NCBI GenBank assembly: GCA_016286575.1
Contig: JAEETB010000001.1
Location: 16,644 to 80,643, forward strand
Direction: 5' to 3'
Source of the DNA: Prevotella sp.
GTDB lineage: Bacteria > Bacteroidota > Bacteroidia > Bacteroidales > Bacteroidaceae
Length of the DNA: 64,000 nucleotides
Of the stretch, positions 52,672 to 61,295 are shown in pieces; the first letter of the stretch is position 1; each line of letters opens with the position of its first letter. The notes under the pieces are model-generated. The model saw only the letters and a program-made list of their open reading frames with translations. It searched no databases and was not told where the DNA came from. The position numbers and the translations under genes were made by a program.

Positions 52672-54753
52672 TCATTTCACCAACTTTTTCCATTTGCCTA
52701 GTCTATTAGTCAATTCATCTTTATAAGAGATAAAAGGCTGATAGAGTTTGAAATACGTTGCACCATAAGCACCTTGAAAAAGCTTAAGTGCAGGACGTTT
52801 ATATCCATTACCAATGATATTCTGTCGGGCTATTCCTGGATATGGATCAATATAAACAATCTTACGAACCCCTATCTGGTAGAGTTTCTTGCTACATAGT
52901 TCACAAGGGCTTGCCGTAACGTAAATGATACCATTTATCAACTTTTCTCCACCAAACTTTACCATTTGCAACATGGCGTTCTCTTCCGCATGCAGTGAAC
53001 GAGTGTGAACTTGATTCTTCTCGCCTTCATAACGATTATGCATCGTTTTGAAACAATACGAGAAAGGTAATCCCTTCAAATGATTATCGACATCTTTAAG
53101 CCATCGGTAATCCTCATCAAAACCCTGCTTAAATGTTTTAGGATTCTTATCATATTTAGACGTACCTCTTTCAAATTCGCTATACACGTATTGATAATTC
53201 GGAGATTCTGCATCTGGATTATTACACAGCAATTCTCTGGCATCACGAAGTCCGCACGGTATATGCCCATATGGTACTTCGTTCCAACCAATTGTCCTAA
53301 TTGAATGATACTCATTAGTAATCACTGCACCTACCTGCCTTGACAGACAGGAAGAATTGAACTTTGCTGTATAAGCCACAACCATACAACGTTCTTCTGA
53401 ACTTGGCGTTATCAAACCTGGATGCAGTATTAAGGCGGCATACTTCATCCATTGCTCAGCCATTGTATAGAATGAAGGAGATTCCGGGTTCTGTCCTTCG
53501 GTATTTGCGATATGTATCTCTGCATCTGAAATACATTGACTCACATTAGGACTATAGAAATAGCCTTCCTCGAAATCTTTGTTCTTGACTTCCTCTTCAG
53601 CCAAAAGCTTAGCCTTGGCAAAAACCATTTCTATTCGAGAATTATTATCTTCCTTATTTTTGATGGACTCTCCGAACAAATCGGCTATCTTTTGTTTCAG
53701 ATGCTTATCGTGGTGTTCATCATCGTGAACTGCAATCAGATAGAATGCCGAATATCGCTCACGAAGATAAAAAGCTTCTAAGGAATTTCTTATCGAATCT
53801 ATCACAACTCTAGCCTCTCGATGCTTGCCATCATTATATTCTCGCTTACGTAACCCCTTTATCACGCAATTAATTAGGTGCACAAGTTTATAGAGATTAG
53901 ATATATCTTGCGCGGGCTGATTAAAGACATTCTTTGTTGGTTCAGTAGGTTTACCTGATGAACGAATGACATAACCCAATCTGTGATATAAAAAGCACAG
54001 GTAATAGAAATCCTTTTGAGCGAGATAATTATTCAATGCAGATGCAAATTTTTGAAAAGCCTCACTAAAAAAGAAATTTGAAAGATCTATATACTCACCC
54101 TTTACGTCAATATCATCAATGAATTTCGTCGGATCCAGGTTTGAAAGTCCTTTAATAAGTTCATCCCAAGAGAAGCCTTTAAGTTTCAATATTTCTGGAA
54201 TAAAGTCAAATTCCTCATAAATTCCACTTATTTTTCTATATTCACTATCAGGATCTATTCCTTTCTCAGAATCTCCCCTGCTTGGTCCAAATTTATCTTT
54301 TAATATCTCTGTTATTTTCCAAGCGATGTCCTCAGCATTAACACGTCTATTTTGTTCATCAACAGCTTTCTTGGTAAAAAGCAAAACATACAGCCATATT
54401 ATCCTTGTGTATTTGATAACCCTATAAGGATGATAGTTCCCTTCTTCAAGGAAATTATAGCATATTGAATATTTGCGTTTAAAGACTTCCTCACTGAGTG
54501 CTTTTTGATTCAAGCTTTCCTCTGTATTGTGATATAGGTCTGTGTTATTGACATAATTAACCTTCGACACATGAAGTCCGCTCGGATCCCTTACGACTTT
54601 CCTATTTTTGAAGAATTCTTTATCAGCCATATAGGAGGCCAATGTAGAACATCCACAACCAGAAAGTCCAGTCAACCCTACGACAACAAAATTCTTCCTG
54701 CTGTCGTAAAGCTTATCCACTGCTATTTGAGAAGTGCTTACGTTATCACCCAT
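52672..54753 (-). CDS. anti-phage (AvcD-like) deoxycytidylate deaminase with degenerate P-loop
   Basis: About 693 residues. An N-terminal P-loop-like strand V-V-V-G-L-T-G-L-S-G-C-G-C-S-T has Cys where a Walker A lysine is expected. A long helical middle precedes the C-terminal zinc deaminase domain with H-A-E-E-N (about 52990) and S-P-C-E-L-C (about 52900), both zinc signatures intact. Two-domain P-loop/deaminase proteins of this length are the AvcD/anti-phage dCTP deaminases that deplete dCTP/dCMP during infection. I start at the ATG at 54753 because the upstream ATG at 54810 lies inside the fcl remnant; either is possible. It is foreign to the surrounding glycan genes. Confidence 0.75.
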   Translation of the reverse strand: MGDNVSTSQIAVDKLYDSRKNFVVVGLTGLSGCGCSTLASYMADKEFFKNRKVVRDPSGLHVSKVNYVNNTDLYHNTEESLNQKALSEEVFKRKYSICYNFLEEGNYHPYRVIKYTRIIWLYVLLFTKKAVDEQNRRVNAEDIAWKITEILKDKFGPSRGDSEKGIDPDSEYRKISGIYEEFDFIPEILKLKGFSWDELIKGLSNLDPTKFIDDIDVKGEYIDLSNFFFSEAFQKFASALNNYLAQKDFYYLCFLYHRLGYVIRSSGKPTEPTKNVFNQPAQDISNLYKLVHLINCVIKGLRKREYNDGKHREARVVIDSIRNSLEAFYLRERYSAFYLIAVHDDEHHDKHLKQKIADLFGESIKNKEDNNSRIEMVFAKAKLLAEEEVKNKDFEEGYFYSPNVSQCISDAEIHIANTEGQNPESPSFYTMAEQWMKYAALILHPGLITPSSEERCMVVAYTAKFNSSCLSRQVGAVITNEYHSIRTIGWNEVPYGHIPCGLRDARELLCNNPDAESPNYQYVYSEFERGTSKYDKNPKTFKQGFDEDYRWLKDVDNHLKGLPFSYCFKTMHNRYEGEKNQVHTRSLHAEENAMLQMVKFGGEKLINGIIYVTASPCELCSKKLYQIGVRKIVYIDPYPGIARQNIIGNGYKRPALKLFQGAYGATYFKLYQPFISYKDELTNRLGKWKKLVK

Positions 54754-54781
54754 ATTTAAAAAGTAATTCTTAAATTCTTGA

Positions 54782-55257
54782 TTAACTAAGGCTTTCCTTA
54801 TACCATTCAAAGAGTTTGGCTACGCCATCCTCAATCTCCACCTTATGCGTCCAACCAAGGCTGTGCAGCTTGGATACATCAATCAGTTTGCGCATCGTGC
54901 CATCAGGCTTGCTGGAATCAAATTCTACAGTGCCTTCAAAGCCTACGGCCTTGACAACCAGCTCTGAGAGTTCACGGATGGTCAGTTCTTTACCTGTGCC
55001 TACGTTGATATGGCAGTTGCGGATCTCGCCCAGGCCGGGGATGTAGCCGCCACGGCCTGCGCTGCCAGCACCACTGCATCGGGCTGCTCCTCATCGAAGA
55101 AGCGCTTGACGGCCACTTGGTCAGTCAGGTCCAGCTCCTTATGGCTTCGGCCAACGAGGTTGGTGTAGCCTCGCTGCAGGAGGTTGTTCCATATGGCTGA
55201 CCCAACGAGCCCGTTGTGTCCAGCGACATATATTTTTGAATTCTTATCTAATGCCAT
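54782..55257 (-). pseudogene. fcl: GDP-L-fucose synthase remnant (fcl) with internal deletion
   Basis: The 5' part encodes the N-terminus of Fcl (V-A-G-H-N-G-L-V-G-S-A-I, P-D-A-V-V-L-A-A) but runs off frame after about 70 codons. The 3' part, in another frame, encodes the normal C-terminus (E-I-R-N-C-H-I-N-V-G-T-G-K-E, K-P-D-G-T-M-R-K-L, Y-K-E-S-L-S). The middle of about 170 residues with the catalytic S-Y-K triad is gone. The join is GC-rich, unlike the flanks. GDP-fucose cannot be completed from this copy. Confidence 0.8.
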
Positions 55258-56360
55258 TACTTTACAATTCCTTTCTCCAAGTACTCTGCAAGGTTGGTTC
55301 TAACCTTTGCGGCAGCACCTTCAGCAGCAACCTTGGCAATATCATGCTCCACCATCAGCTTTACCAGCTCCTCAAACGAAGTCTTGTTGGGGTTCCACTT
55401 CAGCTTAGCCTTGGCCTTTGTGGGATCACCCCAAAGGTTGACTACATCAGTAGGACGGTAGAAATCCTCACTAACTGCAACCAAAGTCTTACCAATTAGA
55501 TTCTCTGGTCCTGCAACGCAGATACCCTTCTCATTGATACCCTCGCCCTCGAACTTCAATTCAATACCAGCGTGCTTAAATGCCAAGTCCGTAAACTCAC
55601 GAACACTGTGCTGCACACCCGTTGCAATCACGAAGTCCTCTGGTTTATCCTGCTGCAGGATGAGCCACATACATTCCACATAATCCTTCGCATAACCCCA
55701 GTCACGCAGCGAATCCATATTACCCAGATACAGGCAATCCTGCACACCTTGCGAAATACGTGCAGCAGCAAGGGTAATCTTACGGGTTACGAACGTCTCT
55801 CCGCGACGTTCCGACTCGTGGTTAAACAGAATACCTGAGCAGCAGAACATATTGTAAGCCTCGCGATACTCCTTGACAATCCAGAAGCCATACTGTTTTG
55901 CCACAGCATAGGGACTGTAAGGATGGAAAGGAGTATTCTCATTCTGTGGGACTTCCTCTACCTTACCATACAGCTCGCTAGTGCTGGCCTGATAGATACG
56001 ACAAGTATCGGTCATGCCCAGTTGACGCACAGCTTCCAAAATACGGAGTACACCTACGGCATCCACGTCGGCAGTAAACTCCGGGCTATCAAAGCTCACC
56101 TGCACGTGGCTCTGTGCTGCCAAATTATATATTTCATCCGGCTTAACCTTACCTATCACGCCCAAGACACTCATTGAGTCACCCAAGTCTGCATAGTGTA
56201 GATGGAAGTGGGGGGTACCCTCCAGATGTGCTATACGTTCACGGAAGTCCACAGAACTTCTACGTATCGTTCCATGAACATCATAACCTTTCTCCAACAA
56301 AAATTCGGCCAGGTAACTACCGTCCTGTCCCGTAATTCCAGTAATTAATGCTGTTTTCAT
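55257..56360 (-). CDS. gmd: GDP-mannose 4,6-dehydratase
   Basis: A 367-residue extended [14 protein letters not shown] at residues 7-17, [14 protein letters not shown] and [10 protein letters not shown]. It converts GDP-mannose to the 4-keto-6-deoxy intermediate. It overlaps the broken fcl by one base, the usual gmd-fcl arrangement. Without fcl the product would need another reductase (to GDP-rhamnose or GDP-perosamine) or an fcl elsewhere. Confidence 0.9.
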   Translation of the reverse strand: MKTALITGITGQDGSYLAEFLLEKGYDVHGTIRRSSVDFRERIAHLEGTPHFHLHYADLGDSMSVLGVIGKVKPDEIYNLAAQSHVQVSFDSPEFTADVDAVGVLRILEAVRQLGMTDTCRIYQASTSELYGKVEEVPQNENTPFHPYSPYAVAKQYGFWIVKEYREAYNMFCCSGILFNHESERRGETFVTRKITLAAARISQGVQDCLYLGNMDSLRDWGYAKDYVECMWLILQQDKPEDFVIATGVQHSVREFTDLAFKHAGIELKFEGEGINEKGICVAGPENLIGKTLVAVSEDFYRPTDVVNLWGDPTKAKAKLKWNPNKTSFEELVKLMVEHDIAKVAAEGAAAKVRTNLAEYLEKGIVK

Positions 56361-56447
56361 ATTTTATTTATTCAAATTGACTTTATTGGAACAAGTTTGA
56401 GTTCTCACTCGCTTATCAGAAACTTATTGGACATCGGGGGGATGGAG

Positions 56448-56933
56448 CTAATTTTTAATATATCTACTTAAATTAGAAAACAGATCATTAACTGTTTGGC
56501 TGGCTGATACGCCTTTATCAAATACCATCAAAATATCTGTGTTTCTAATTCCCGCAGAATTCTTCTGCAATTTGACATTGGCTTTGATGGTAATCACATC
56601 GCCCGCCTTTGAGATATTCTTAATGCGAAACTTTTCAAGGATGGCATAGCGCAGTTTTTCATTCTGCTCGCAACAAATATTAATGATGCTACTGCTCCAA
56701 CCATAATCACAGGCTCTGTCATCCAGTTTCCGGAGCATCTTGGCAAGGTGAATGCCTATCACATTGCCATTGATCTTACTGGTATTAAAGTCGGGCATCG
56801 TGTAGTCTATACCTATCTTCTGGCGAATTTCTTCTTTCTCTGCCTCTTCGCCCTGCGAAAAAGATTTGGCATTCATGCTGATAACACAACACATCATTAA
56901 CAGCAGCATCAAAATCTGTCTCTTTGCTTTCAT
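56448..56933 (-). CDS. secreted hypothetical protein
   Basis: About 161 residues from the ATG at 56933. It has a signal peptide (K-R-Q-I-L-M-L-L-L-M-M-C-C-V-I-S, possible lipoprotein-type Cys) followed by an acidic mixed alpha/beta domain with no family I recognise. The longer frame to 57035 runs through the antisense of an integrase fragment and is rejected. It marks the right edge of the glycan locus. Confidence 0.6.
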   Translation of the reverse strand: MKAKRQILMLLLMMCCVISMNAKSFSQGEEAEKEEIRQKIGIDYTMPDFNTSKINGNVIGIHLAKMLRKLDDRACDYGWSSSIINICCEQNEKLRYAILEKFRIKNISKAGDVITIKANVKLQKNSAGIRNTDILMVFDKGVSASQTVNDLFSNLSRYIKN

Positions 56934-56962
56934 ATCTTTATCTATCTTTTGTGGGTAATCCC

Positions 56963-57028
56963 GGCTCAGTATGCTGACAGTACTATCTATAACTATCGTC
57001 TCATAATAGCCCAAGCGGTGTTGTATCT
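56963..57028 (+). pseudogene. tyrosine recombinase fragment related to that at 28871
   Basis: Sixty-six bases identical at 58 positions to 28871-28936; five of the eight differences are silent. It encodes the same A-Q-Y-A-D-(S/G)-T-I-Y-(N/D)-Y-R-L-(I/K)-I-A-Q-A-V-L-Y-L part of an integrase N-terminus. Both fragments stop being alike within a few bases of the same codon, just before an HNH cassette here and just before an IS66 left end there. Confidence 0.5.
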
Positions 57029-57053
57029 TAATCACCCGTATATCTTTCCACTT

Positions 57054-57335
57054 TTAGAATTCGAAATTTTTAGAGTTCTGAAGGAATGACATTTCTTCCT
57101 CTTCTTCTAAGGAAAGTAAAATAGTGTCTATCACCTTTGAATTCTGTTCACTAAGCCTAAGTGTTATCTCTTTTCTATACGCTAAAGCCTCATCTATACT
57201 GACATACTTCCTGTCGTAAATAATGGCCACATCTATATCAGATATATCGGATAGATTGTCTGAGTAAACCGAAGAACCGAATAGATAGCGGCTAAAATGC
57301 TCTCTGCGTTCTATTTCTGTCTTGATATTTATCAT
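57054..57335 (-). CDS. MNT-type nucleotidyltransferase domain protein
   Basis: A 93-residue minimal nucleotidyltransferase: F-G-S-S-V-Y-S-D-N-L-S-D-I-S-D-I-D-V-A. It keeps the GS...SDxD metal site of MNT/Pol-beta-like proteins but lacks a visible third Asp within the ORF. MNT proteins often act as antitoxins or AMPylators of HEPN toxins. It overlaps the previous gene by 4 bp and ends the HNH operon. Confidence 0.65.
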   Translation of the reverse strand: MINIKTEIERREHFSRYLFGSSVYSDNLSDISDIDVAIIYDRKYVSIDEALAYRKEITLRLSEQNSKVIDTILLSLEEEEEMSFLQNSKNFEF

Positions 57336-57706
57336 TTCTTTTCTTTCTTTACATAGTCCAACATTCTTTCTCCAACAAAATGGACGGCTCCATAAAACTC
57401 ACGCATATCAAAAAGACCGATATTGTTAGTCCGAGCCAAATCTTTAGCTCTCCGTGAATAACGGTTATAGAAACCCACCAACACGATACAGTCTATATCG
57501 ATGTAATTACAGGAAATATCATAAATGTCTGCTTCTCCGCAAATATAGATATCAGCTATGAGAACTTTTATGTCTGGTCTATCTTCGGTGCGCTTTATAC
57601 GATAGACATCATCGTACAGATTGACGATATCCAAAACAGCCTTATTTCCTCGCATCCCATTCTCAAAATACTGCTTAGTTCTGAGAGTTAACATTTTTCT
57701 GCTCAT
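57332..57706 (-). CDS. hypothetical protein of the HNH/nucleotidyltransferase operon
   Basis: A 124-residue basic protein. The C-terminal I-D-C-I-V-L-V-G-F-Y and A-K-D-L-A-R-T-N-N-I-G-L-F-D-M-R-E-F-Y resembles the last strand-helix of NERD/Mrr-like restriction folds, but I see no D...ExK core. It starts 2 bp after the HNH stop and overlaps the nucleotidyltransferase by 4 bp. Function unknown. Confidence 0.5.
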   Translation of the reverse strand: MSRKMLTLRTKQYFENGMRGNKAVLDIVNLYDDVYRIKRTEDRPDIKVLIADIYICGEADIYDISCNYIDIDCIVLVGFYNRYSRRAKDLARTNNIGLFDMREFYGAVHFVGERMLDYVKKEKK

Positions 57707-57708
57707 GG

Positions 57709-58386
57709 CTATTGGTATATCTTTTCAAACCCGCCGGGGAATTTCGGTACTACGGCACTAACATCGCCTGACAGCTTGTTAAACTCAAATCCTTCTTTAT
57801 GCTGTCTAAACTGAATGTATAATGGATACTCTTCTTCGTTCAGCAACTCAACATTACAGGTAATGGCAACCTCTATCTTCCGGTTGTTTGGAATTATCTT
57901 CTGAATGGCCAGCCGCTCCCATTCCTGCTCTGTTGCCATTTGGTCTTCTTCTGCGTTCTTGGAATAGGGGCCAAATGTATCAAATATGTATTTGTTCTCT
58001 GCCAGGAGTGGCTTCAAATATTGAAATACTTCTTCTCGTGTATTGAACTTTGGAGCTACAAAAAGGTTCTTGATGCTATCTATATGATTCTTCTTCCACA
58101 GAAACAATGTTTCTTTCGGATAAATATTCGGATTCTTATCTACCATCGTATGACAAGTAGGGCATAGCAAAATGATATTGTCAAACTCGTCACGTTCGCT
58201 CAGAGGTAATTCATCCTCACCACGCGGGCCATCTTCCTTCTGTCCTATAATATGTGCCATCTCCTCTATATTGGTTATCTTCCCAGTCTCGAAGAATGGC
58301 AGCAATTCACGATGGCATCCCGGATTACCACAATACCCTCCAGAACTTGCCCACAACTTCCTTTGTACCTTCGTACTTATGCTCAT
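57709..58386 (-). CDS. HNH endonuclease
   Basis: About 225 residues from the ATG at 58386. C-G-N-P-G-C, then E-E-M-A-H-I-I-G, then N-I-I-L-L-C-P-T-C-H form a zinc-stabilised HNH core, and residues after about 100 are an unrelated helical-beta region. I drop the 11-residue extension (D-A-C-N-V-Y-V-K-S-K) because it runs towards the IS66-like end. It is the first gene of a three-gene operon and sits 22 bp from the repeat at 58408. Confidence 0.75.
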   Translation of the reverse strand: MSISTKVQRKLWASSGGYCGNPGCHRELLPFFETGKITNIEEMAHIIGQKEDGPRGEDELPLSERDEFDNIILLCPTCHTMVDKNPNIYPKETLFLWKKNHIDSIKNLFVAPKFNTREEVFQYLKPLLAENKYIFDTFGPYSKNAEEDQMATEQEWERLAIQKIIPNNRKIEVAITCNVELLNEEEYPLYIQFRQHKEGFEFNKLSGDVSAVVPKFPGGFEKIYQ

Positions 58387-58483
58387 TTTGCTTTTAACAT
58401 ATACGTTGCATGCATCCACCCTTTTTTGCCATAAACCCTAGCCGCAGTTTTGTATATGACTCCTAACACCCCTCTCACAGGAA

Positions 58484-58501
58484 CTCGTGAACAATCACGA
58501 G
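58484..58501 (-). terminator. hairpin at the stop of the HEPN-like gene
   Basis: A perfect 7-bp stem CTCGTGA/TCACGAG with a 4-nt loop overlaps the TGA of the HEPN-like gene. It lacks a T-run, so it may be weak or an RNA-stability hairpin. Confidence 0.35.
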
Positions 58502-59334
58502 GTGAATCGCCATACCTTTCCTGTCTCATCTGGATATATATAAGTCTGATTCCATGTGCCATCTTCATAATATGCCAGAACTTGGATACCACAGGAATTT
58601 GTCTTCTTTGTAAGTGGCAAATATAACTGATTTACAAAATCTCGCAGGACAGAAAAGAGACCTCTGAATATAAGGTAAGAGTAAATGTAACATTTCTCCC
58701 AATCAGCAAATCCTATCGCTTGAATATCTCCAGGCTTATTGGGATTGTAATTGTCGAACATGATACCATTGTCAATTAAATGATACTGTGAATGGGCCAC
58801 GGCATTCCTTGTCGAAGGATGATAAGCTATTTCTATTGCTTCTTTGAACTTCGGACATACATCTAATTTTTTAATTATCTTGTCACGAATAAAGTTACTC
58901 TTCGATGTACCAATCTTGTACATATCTAACGTCCAATCATATCTTTCGCCATTGGCAACTCTGGCAACCTCTGTCAATGTCCTCAGGAAATATACATTTT
59001 CCCACATCCCTTGATAAGAATTCATTTCAGAACGAACAGATTCTGGCAATTCAGAAGAGTCTTGGCACATCAGACGTCCATATTTCTCAAAATACTCATC
59101 ATCATTAGTCGTGTGATCCAGTCCATGATCAATTAGGGAGTTAATCTGTTGAAAAGAATTGATTCCCTCTTTACCTAGGCCTATGCATGTGTGTCCATGA
59201 AGTATATTCCCATTTTGTTGGCACAACAGCAAATCACCAGAATGATACATTGAGAACTGACATCTCTTTATCAGTTCTTTATATGCATCTATTATTACGG
59301 TTTCGTATTTATTTAAATAGGTTTGCCTAAGCAT
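58495..59334 (-). CDS. HEPN-like (RX4H) protein
   Basis: A 279-residue protein, unlike any family I can name. Residues 176-181 are R-N-A-V-A-H, the RX4-6H motif of HEPN RNases, in a helix followed by S-Q-Y-H-L. The N-terminal region has an L-L-L-C-Q-Q-N-G-N strand. It fills the IS66-ended element at 58408-59430, and its stop is 87 bp from the left end. The nearby MNT gene is in a different operon, so toxin-antitoxin pairing is only a possibility. Confidence 0.5.
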   Translation of the reverse strand: MLRQTYLNKYETVIIDAYKELIKRCQFSMYHSGDLLLCQQNGNILHGHTCIGLGKEGINSFQQINSLIDHGLDHTTNDDEYFEKYGRLMCQDSSELPESVRSEMNSYQGMWENVYFLRTLTEVARVANGERYDWTLDMYKIGTSKSNFIRDKIIKKLDVCPKFKEAIEIAYHPSTRNAVAHSQYHLIDNGIMFDNYNPNKPGDIQAIGFADWEKCYIYSYLIFRGLFSVLRDFVNQLYLPLTKKTNSCGIQVLAYYEDGTWNQTYIYPDETGKVWRFTS

Positions 59335-59465
59335 AATTGGAAAATGAGATTAAAAACATTTTTAAGACTGCAAATGTCGATATACTATACTTTTTTCTCA
59401 AAGTACCCTGTCATAGTTTTGGACGCTTACATTACATGTATTGATCCTTAATCATATAGTCTCAA

Positions 59466-60950
59466 TTATCTTACTTTCTCTAAACATTTATATTTCTTAT
59501 CTTCCTCTTCCTTCTCTACAACACGAATTAAGCCTTCATTTTTTAATTTATCCAACATCTTGCGAGATGAACTATATTTAAAATTCTTATGCCCAAGAAC
59601 TGTGAAAATAAAGAAATCCTGTCTTAAACAGCCATCTCCAAAATCTTTAGCCCAAATTTCTGCAGCTTCTAGTTCTTGCATAAACCTTTCTTCAGAAACA
59701 TCCCTAAGATATGAATAATCCTGTTCTCCCGCGTTGCTATCTTGAGTGTTATCGGTAATATCATTCGATTCTGATGATGATTCTTTACTTTCAATTGTAT
59801 GATTCACATCCATAACATTTGCCCCTGTGGTTTCTGTTTCATCTGCATTCGCATTAACAGGAAGTATTTCTGGGCTTACATCATCATCTCGTCCTTCCTC
59901 TGAACTTTCAGCAACAGCTTCAAATGTAAGGGGAGTAAAGTCTCTTGCATTAAAGATGTAAAGCATATGTCCAGTATTCATATAAGTATCAACAATGTAA
60001 TGTCCAAATGGTTTCCTATCTGCTCCAACCCAATCAGACTTGGTTACATCATTTGTTAACAATACTACATCTTGGTTGGTACGTCTCATATAAGACAATA
60101 ACTCATGATATATATAAAAATCGCCACAAGGATCTAAACCATCTTTTTCTTTAAAACGATCACCACAACCGGGGAAAGTAAATAATGTAATTTCTGATAG
60201 CTGACTCTTATGTTCATTATATTCTTCCAGCAACTGATGATACTTGTTATTTAGAAAGTCCATCTCTAACTGACTTAAAGGCTTCTGAATCTGGGCTTTA
60301 CTTAATGACGACAAAACAGGATCATCGAGTTCATAGACAGCTTGTTTCATAGATTCATCTACTCCCTTCTTCAAATTTTCAAGTAGTGGGCAAAATAGGT
60401 TTGTGAGTTCATTGATATAGTCATCAGAAAACTTATGTTGCTCTATAAATTGTTGAACATTCTTTATCTGTTCCATTACATAGAGCATATCATTTGACAC
60501 AATCTTTCTATTACCCAGTTGCTTTAATTGTTCACTTGCTGTCTTATATGATTTCTTTAAAGAATCGAGAATTGTCCTAGTTTGGGGTTCTAACTCTTTC
60601 AAAGTACGCTGAAAAGCTTGAATATGATTTATACGATGACACATATACTCTTGTTGTACCTGTGCAGGTATAATAATTCTATATGCATTCTTTTCAATAA
60701 ATTTTAGGAATTCCTCTCTTTCTTTAAATGATATTTTATACAGGTTTAGAAGAATATTTGTATCAATAGCTATTGGAGTATTCGAACCATATAACTCTTT
60801 GGGAGTTTTCTTATGGTCCTTATAATAGGCATAAGCGCTATAAGTTCCACTAATATCACTATAATGACGATGAAAGCAGAACTGTTCAGAAACAAGATAA
60901 TTGTCTCGCTTCTGAACTTGTGGTTTCTGATACTTGTTATTACTGCTCAT
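59466..60950 (-). CDS. PIN-domain (PIN_8/DUF4935-like) protein
   Basis: A 494-residue protein. The PIN core is I-A-I-D-T-N-I-L-L-N-L-Y (Asp63), Q-Q-E-Y (Glu101), G-D-F-Y-I-Y-H-E-L-L (Asp277) and L-L-T-N-D-V-T-K-S-D-W (Asp301), all acidic positions kept. An insertion of about 170 residues with coiled-coil character separates the second and third. Residues 370-420 are acidic and low complexity, and the last 70 look like a winged helix. It overlaps the Cas2-like gene by 4 bp and ends the five-gene operon. Probable RNase effector. Confidence 0.65.
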   Translation of the reverse strand: MSSNNKYQKPQVQKRDNYLVSEQFCFHRHYSDISGTYSAYAYYKDHKKTPKELYGSNTPIAIDTNILLNLYKISFKEREEFLKFIEKNAYRIIIPAQVQQEYMCHRINHIQAFQRTLKELEPQTRTILDSLKKSYKTASEQLKQLGNRKIVSNDMLYVMEQIKNVQQFIEQHKFSDDYINELTNLFCPLLENLKKGVDESMKQAVYELDDPVLSSLSKAQIQKPLSQLEMDFLNNKYHQLLEEYNEHKSQLSEITLFTFPGCGDRFKEKDGLDPCGDFYIYHELLSYMRRTNQDVVLLTNDVTKSDWVGADRKPFGHYIVDTYMNTGHMLYIFNARDFTPLTFEAVAESSEEGRDDDVSPEILPVNANADETETTGANVMDVNHTIESKESSSESNDITDNTQDSNAGEQDYSYLRDVSEERFMQELEAAEIWAKDFGDGCLRQDFFIFTVLGHKNFKYSSSRKMLDKLKNEGLIRVVEKEEEDKKYKCLEKVR

Positions 60951-61222
60951 TTATGAAGAAATTCTTTAATATCGTCATTCTCTGGCAACAAATTACGCCA
61001 AGCAGAAGGAGAACTTACAGTTGAAACTAATATACTACTAATCTCATAAGGAGAGTTTTTGATCGCATCTCTTATCTCTACTGCTGTCACATCAGTAAAC
61101 AAGAAAAAAGAATGCCTTGATAATTGAATACTCTCACCTATGGAAAGAAGTAAATCACTCACCTTTTGTATTACATCTATAGGTGCATCATCTTTATATT
61201 CTATAATTACTATATATAACAT
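60947..61222 (-). CDS. small Cas2/SinR-like ferredoxin-fold protein
   Basis: A 91-residue protein: M-L-Y-I-V-I-I-E-Y, L-S-R-H-S-F-F-L-F-T-D, and S-S-I-L-V-S-T-V-S-S-P-S-A-W. Alternating strands and a helix of this length are the Cas2/VapD/SinR ferredoxin-like layout. No CRISPR array or Cas1 is nearby, so it is not an adaptation protein. Overlap with the PIN gene suggests the two act together. Confidence 0.5.
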   Translation of the reverse strand: MLYIVIIEYKDDAPIDVIQKVSDLLLSIGESIQLSRHSFFLFTDVTAVEIRDAIKNSPYEISSILVSTVSSPSAWRNLLPENDDIKEFLHK

Positions 61223-61295
61223 AATGGTATTTGATGTCTTAAATCATATGATTACTAGCATTAAGTAATACTAATAAGTTCTTTATAATAAACTT

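Larger units (their letters stand above)
58408..59430. mobile_element. IS66-ended cassette carrying a HEPN-like gene instead of transposase
   Basis: The left end GCATGCATCCACCCTTTTTTGCC (58408) and right end, inverted, GTAAGCGTCCAAAACTATGACAG ending at 59430 match the two ends of IS66 copy 3 at 28942 and 32236. Only one gene, HEPN-like, lies between them and no tnpA, tnpB or tnpC. No 8-bp duplication was found (TATACGTT and ATTACATG). Either a passenger replaced the transposase or two IS66 ends flank this gene by chance. Confidence 0.5.

Noticed and set aside
56934..57035. Upstream extension of the secreted protein gene
   Set aside because: The extension lies antisense to the integrase fragment and precedes a clear signal peptide start at 56933.
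58400..59438. 8-bp target duplication around the HEPN element
   Set aside because: Flanking octamers TATACGTT and ATTACATG do not match, so a clean transposition cannot be claimed.
60947..61222. Cas2 of a CRISPR system
   Set aside because: No cas1, effector genes or repeat array is present; only the small ferredoxin-like layout is shared.
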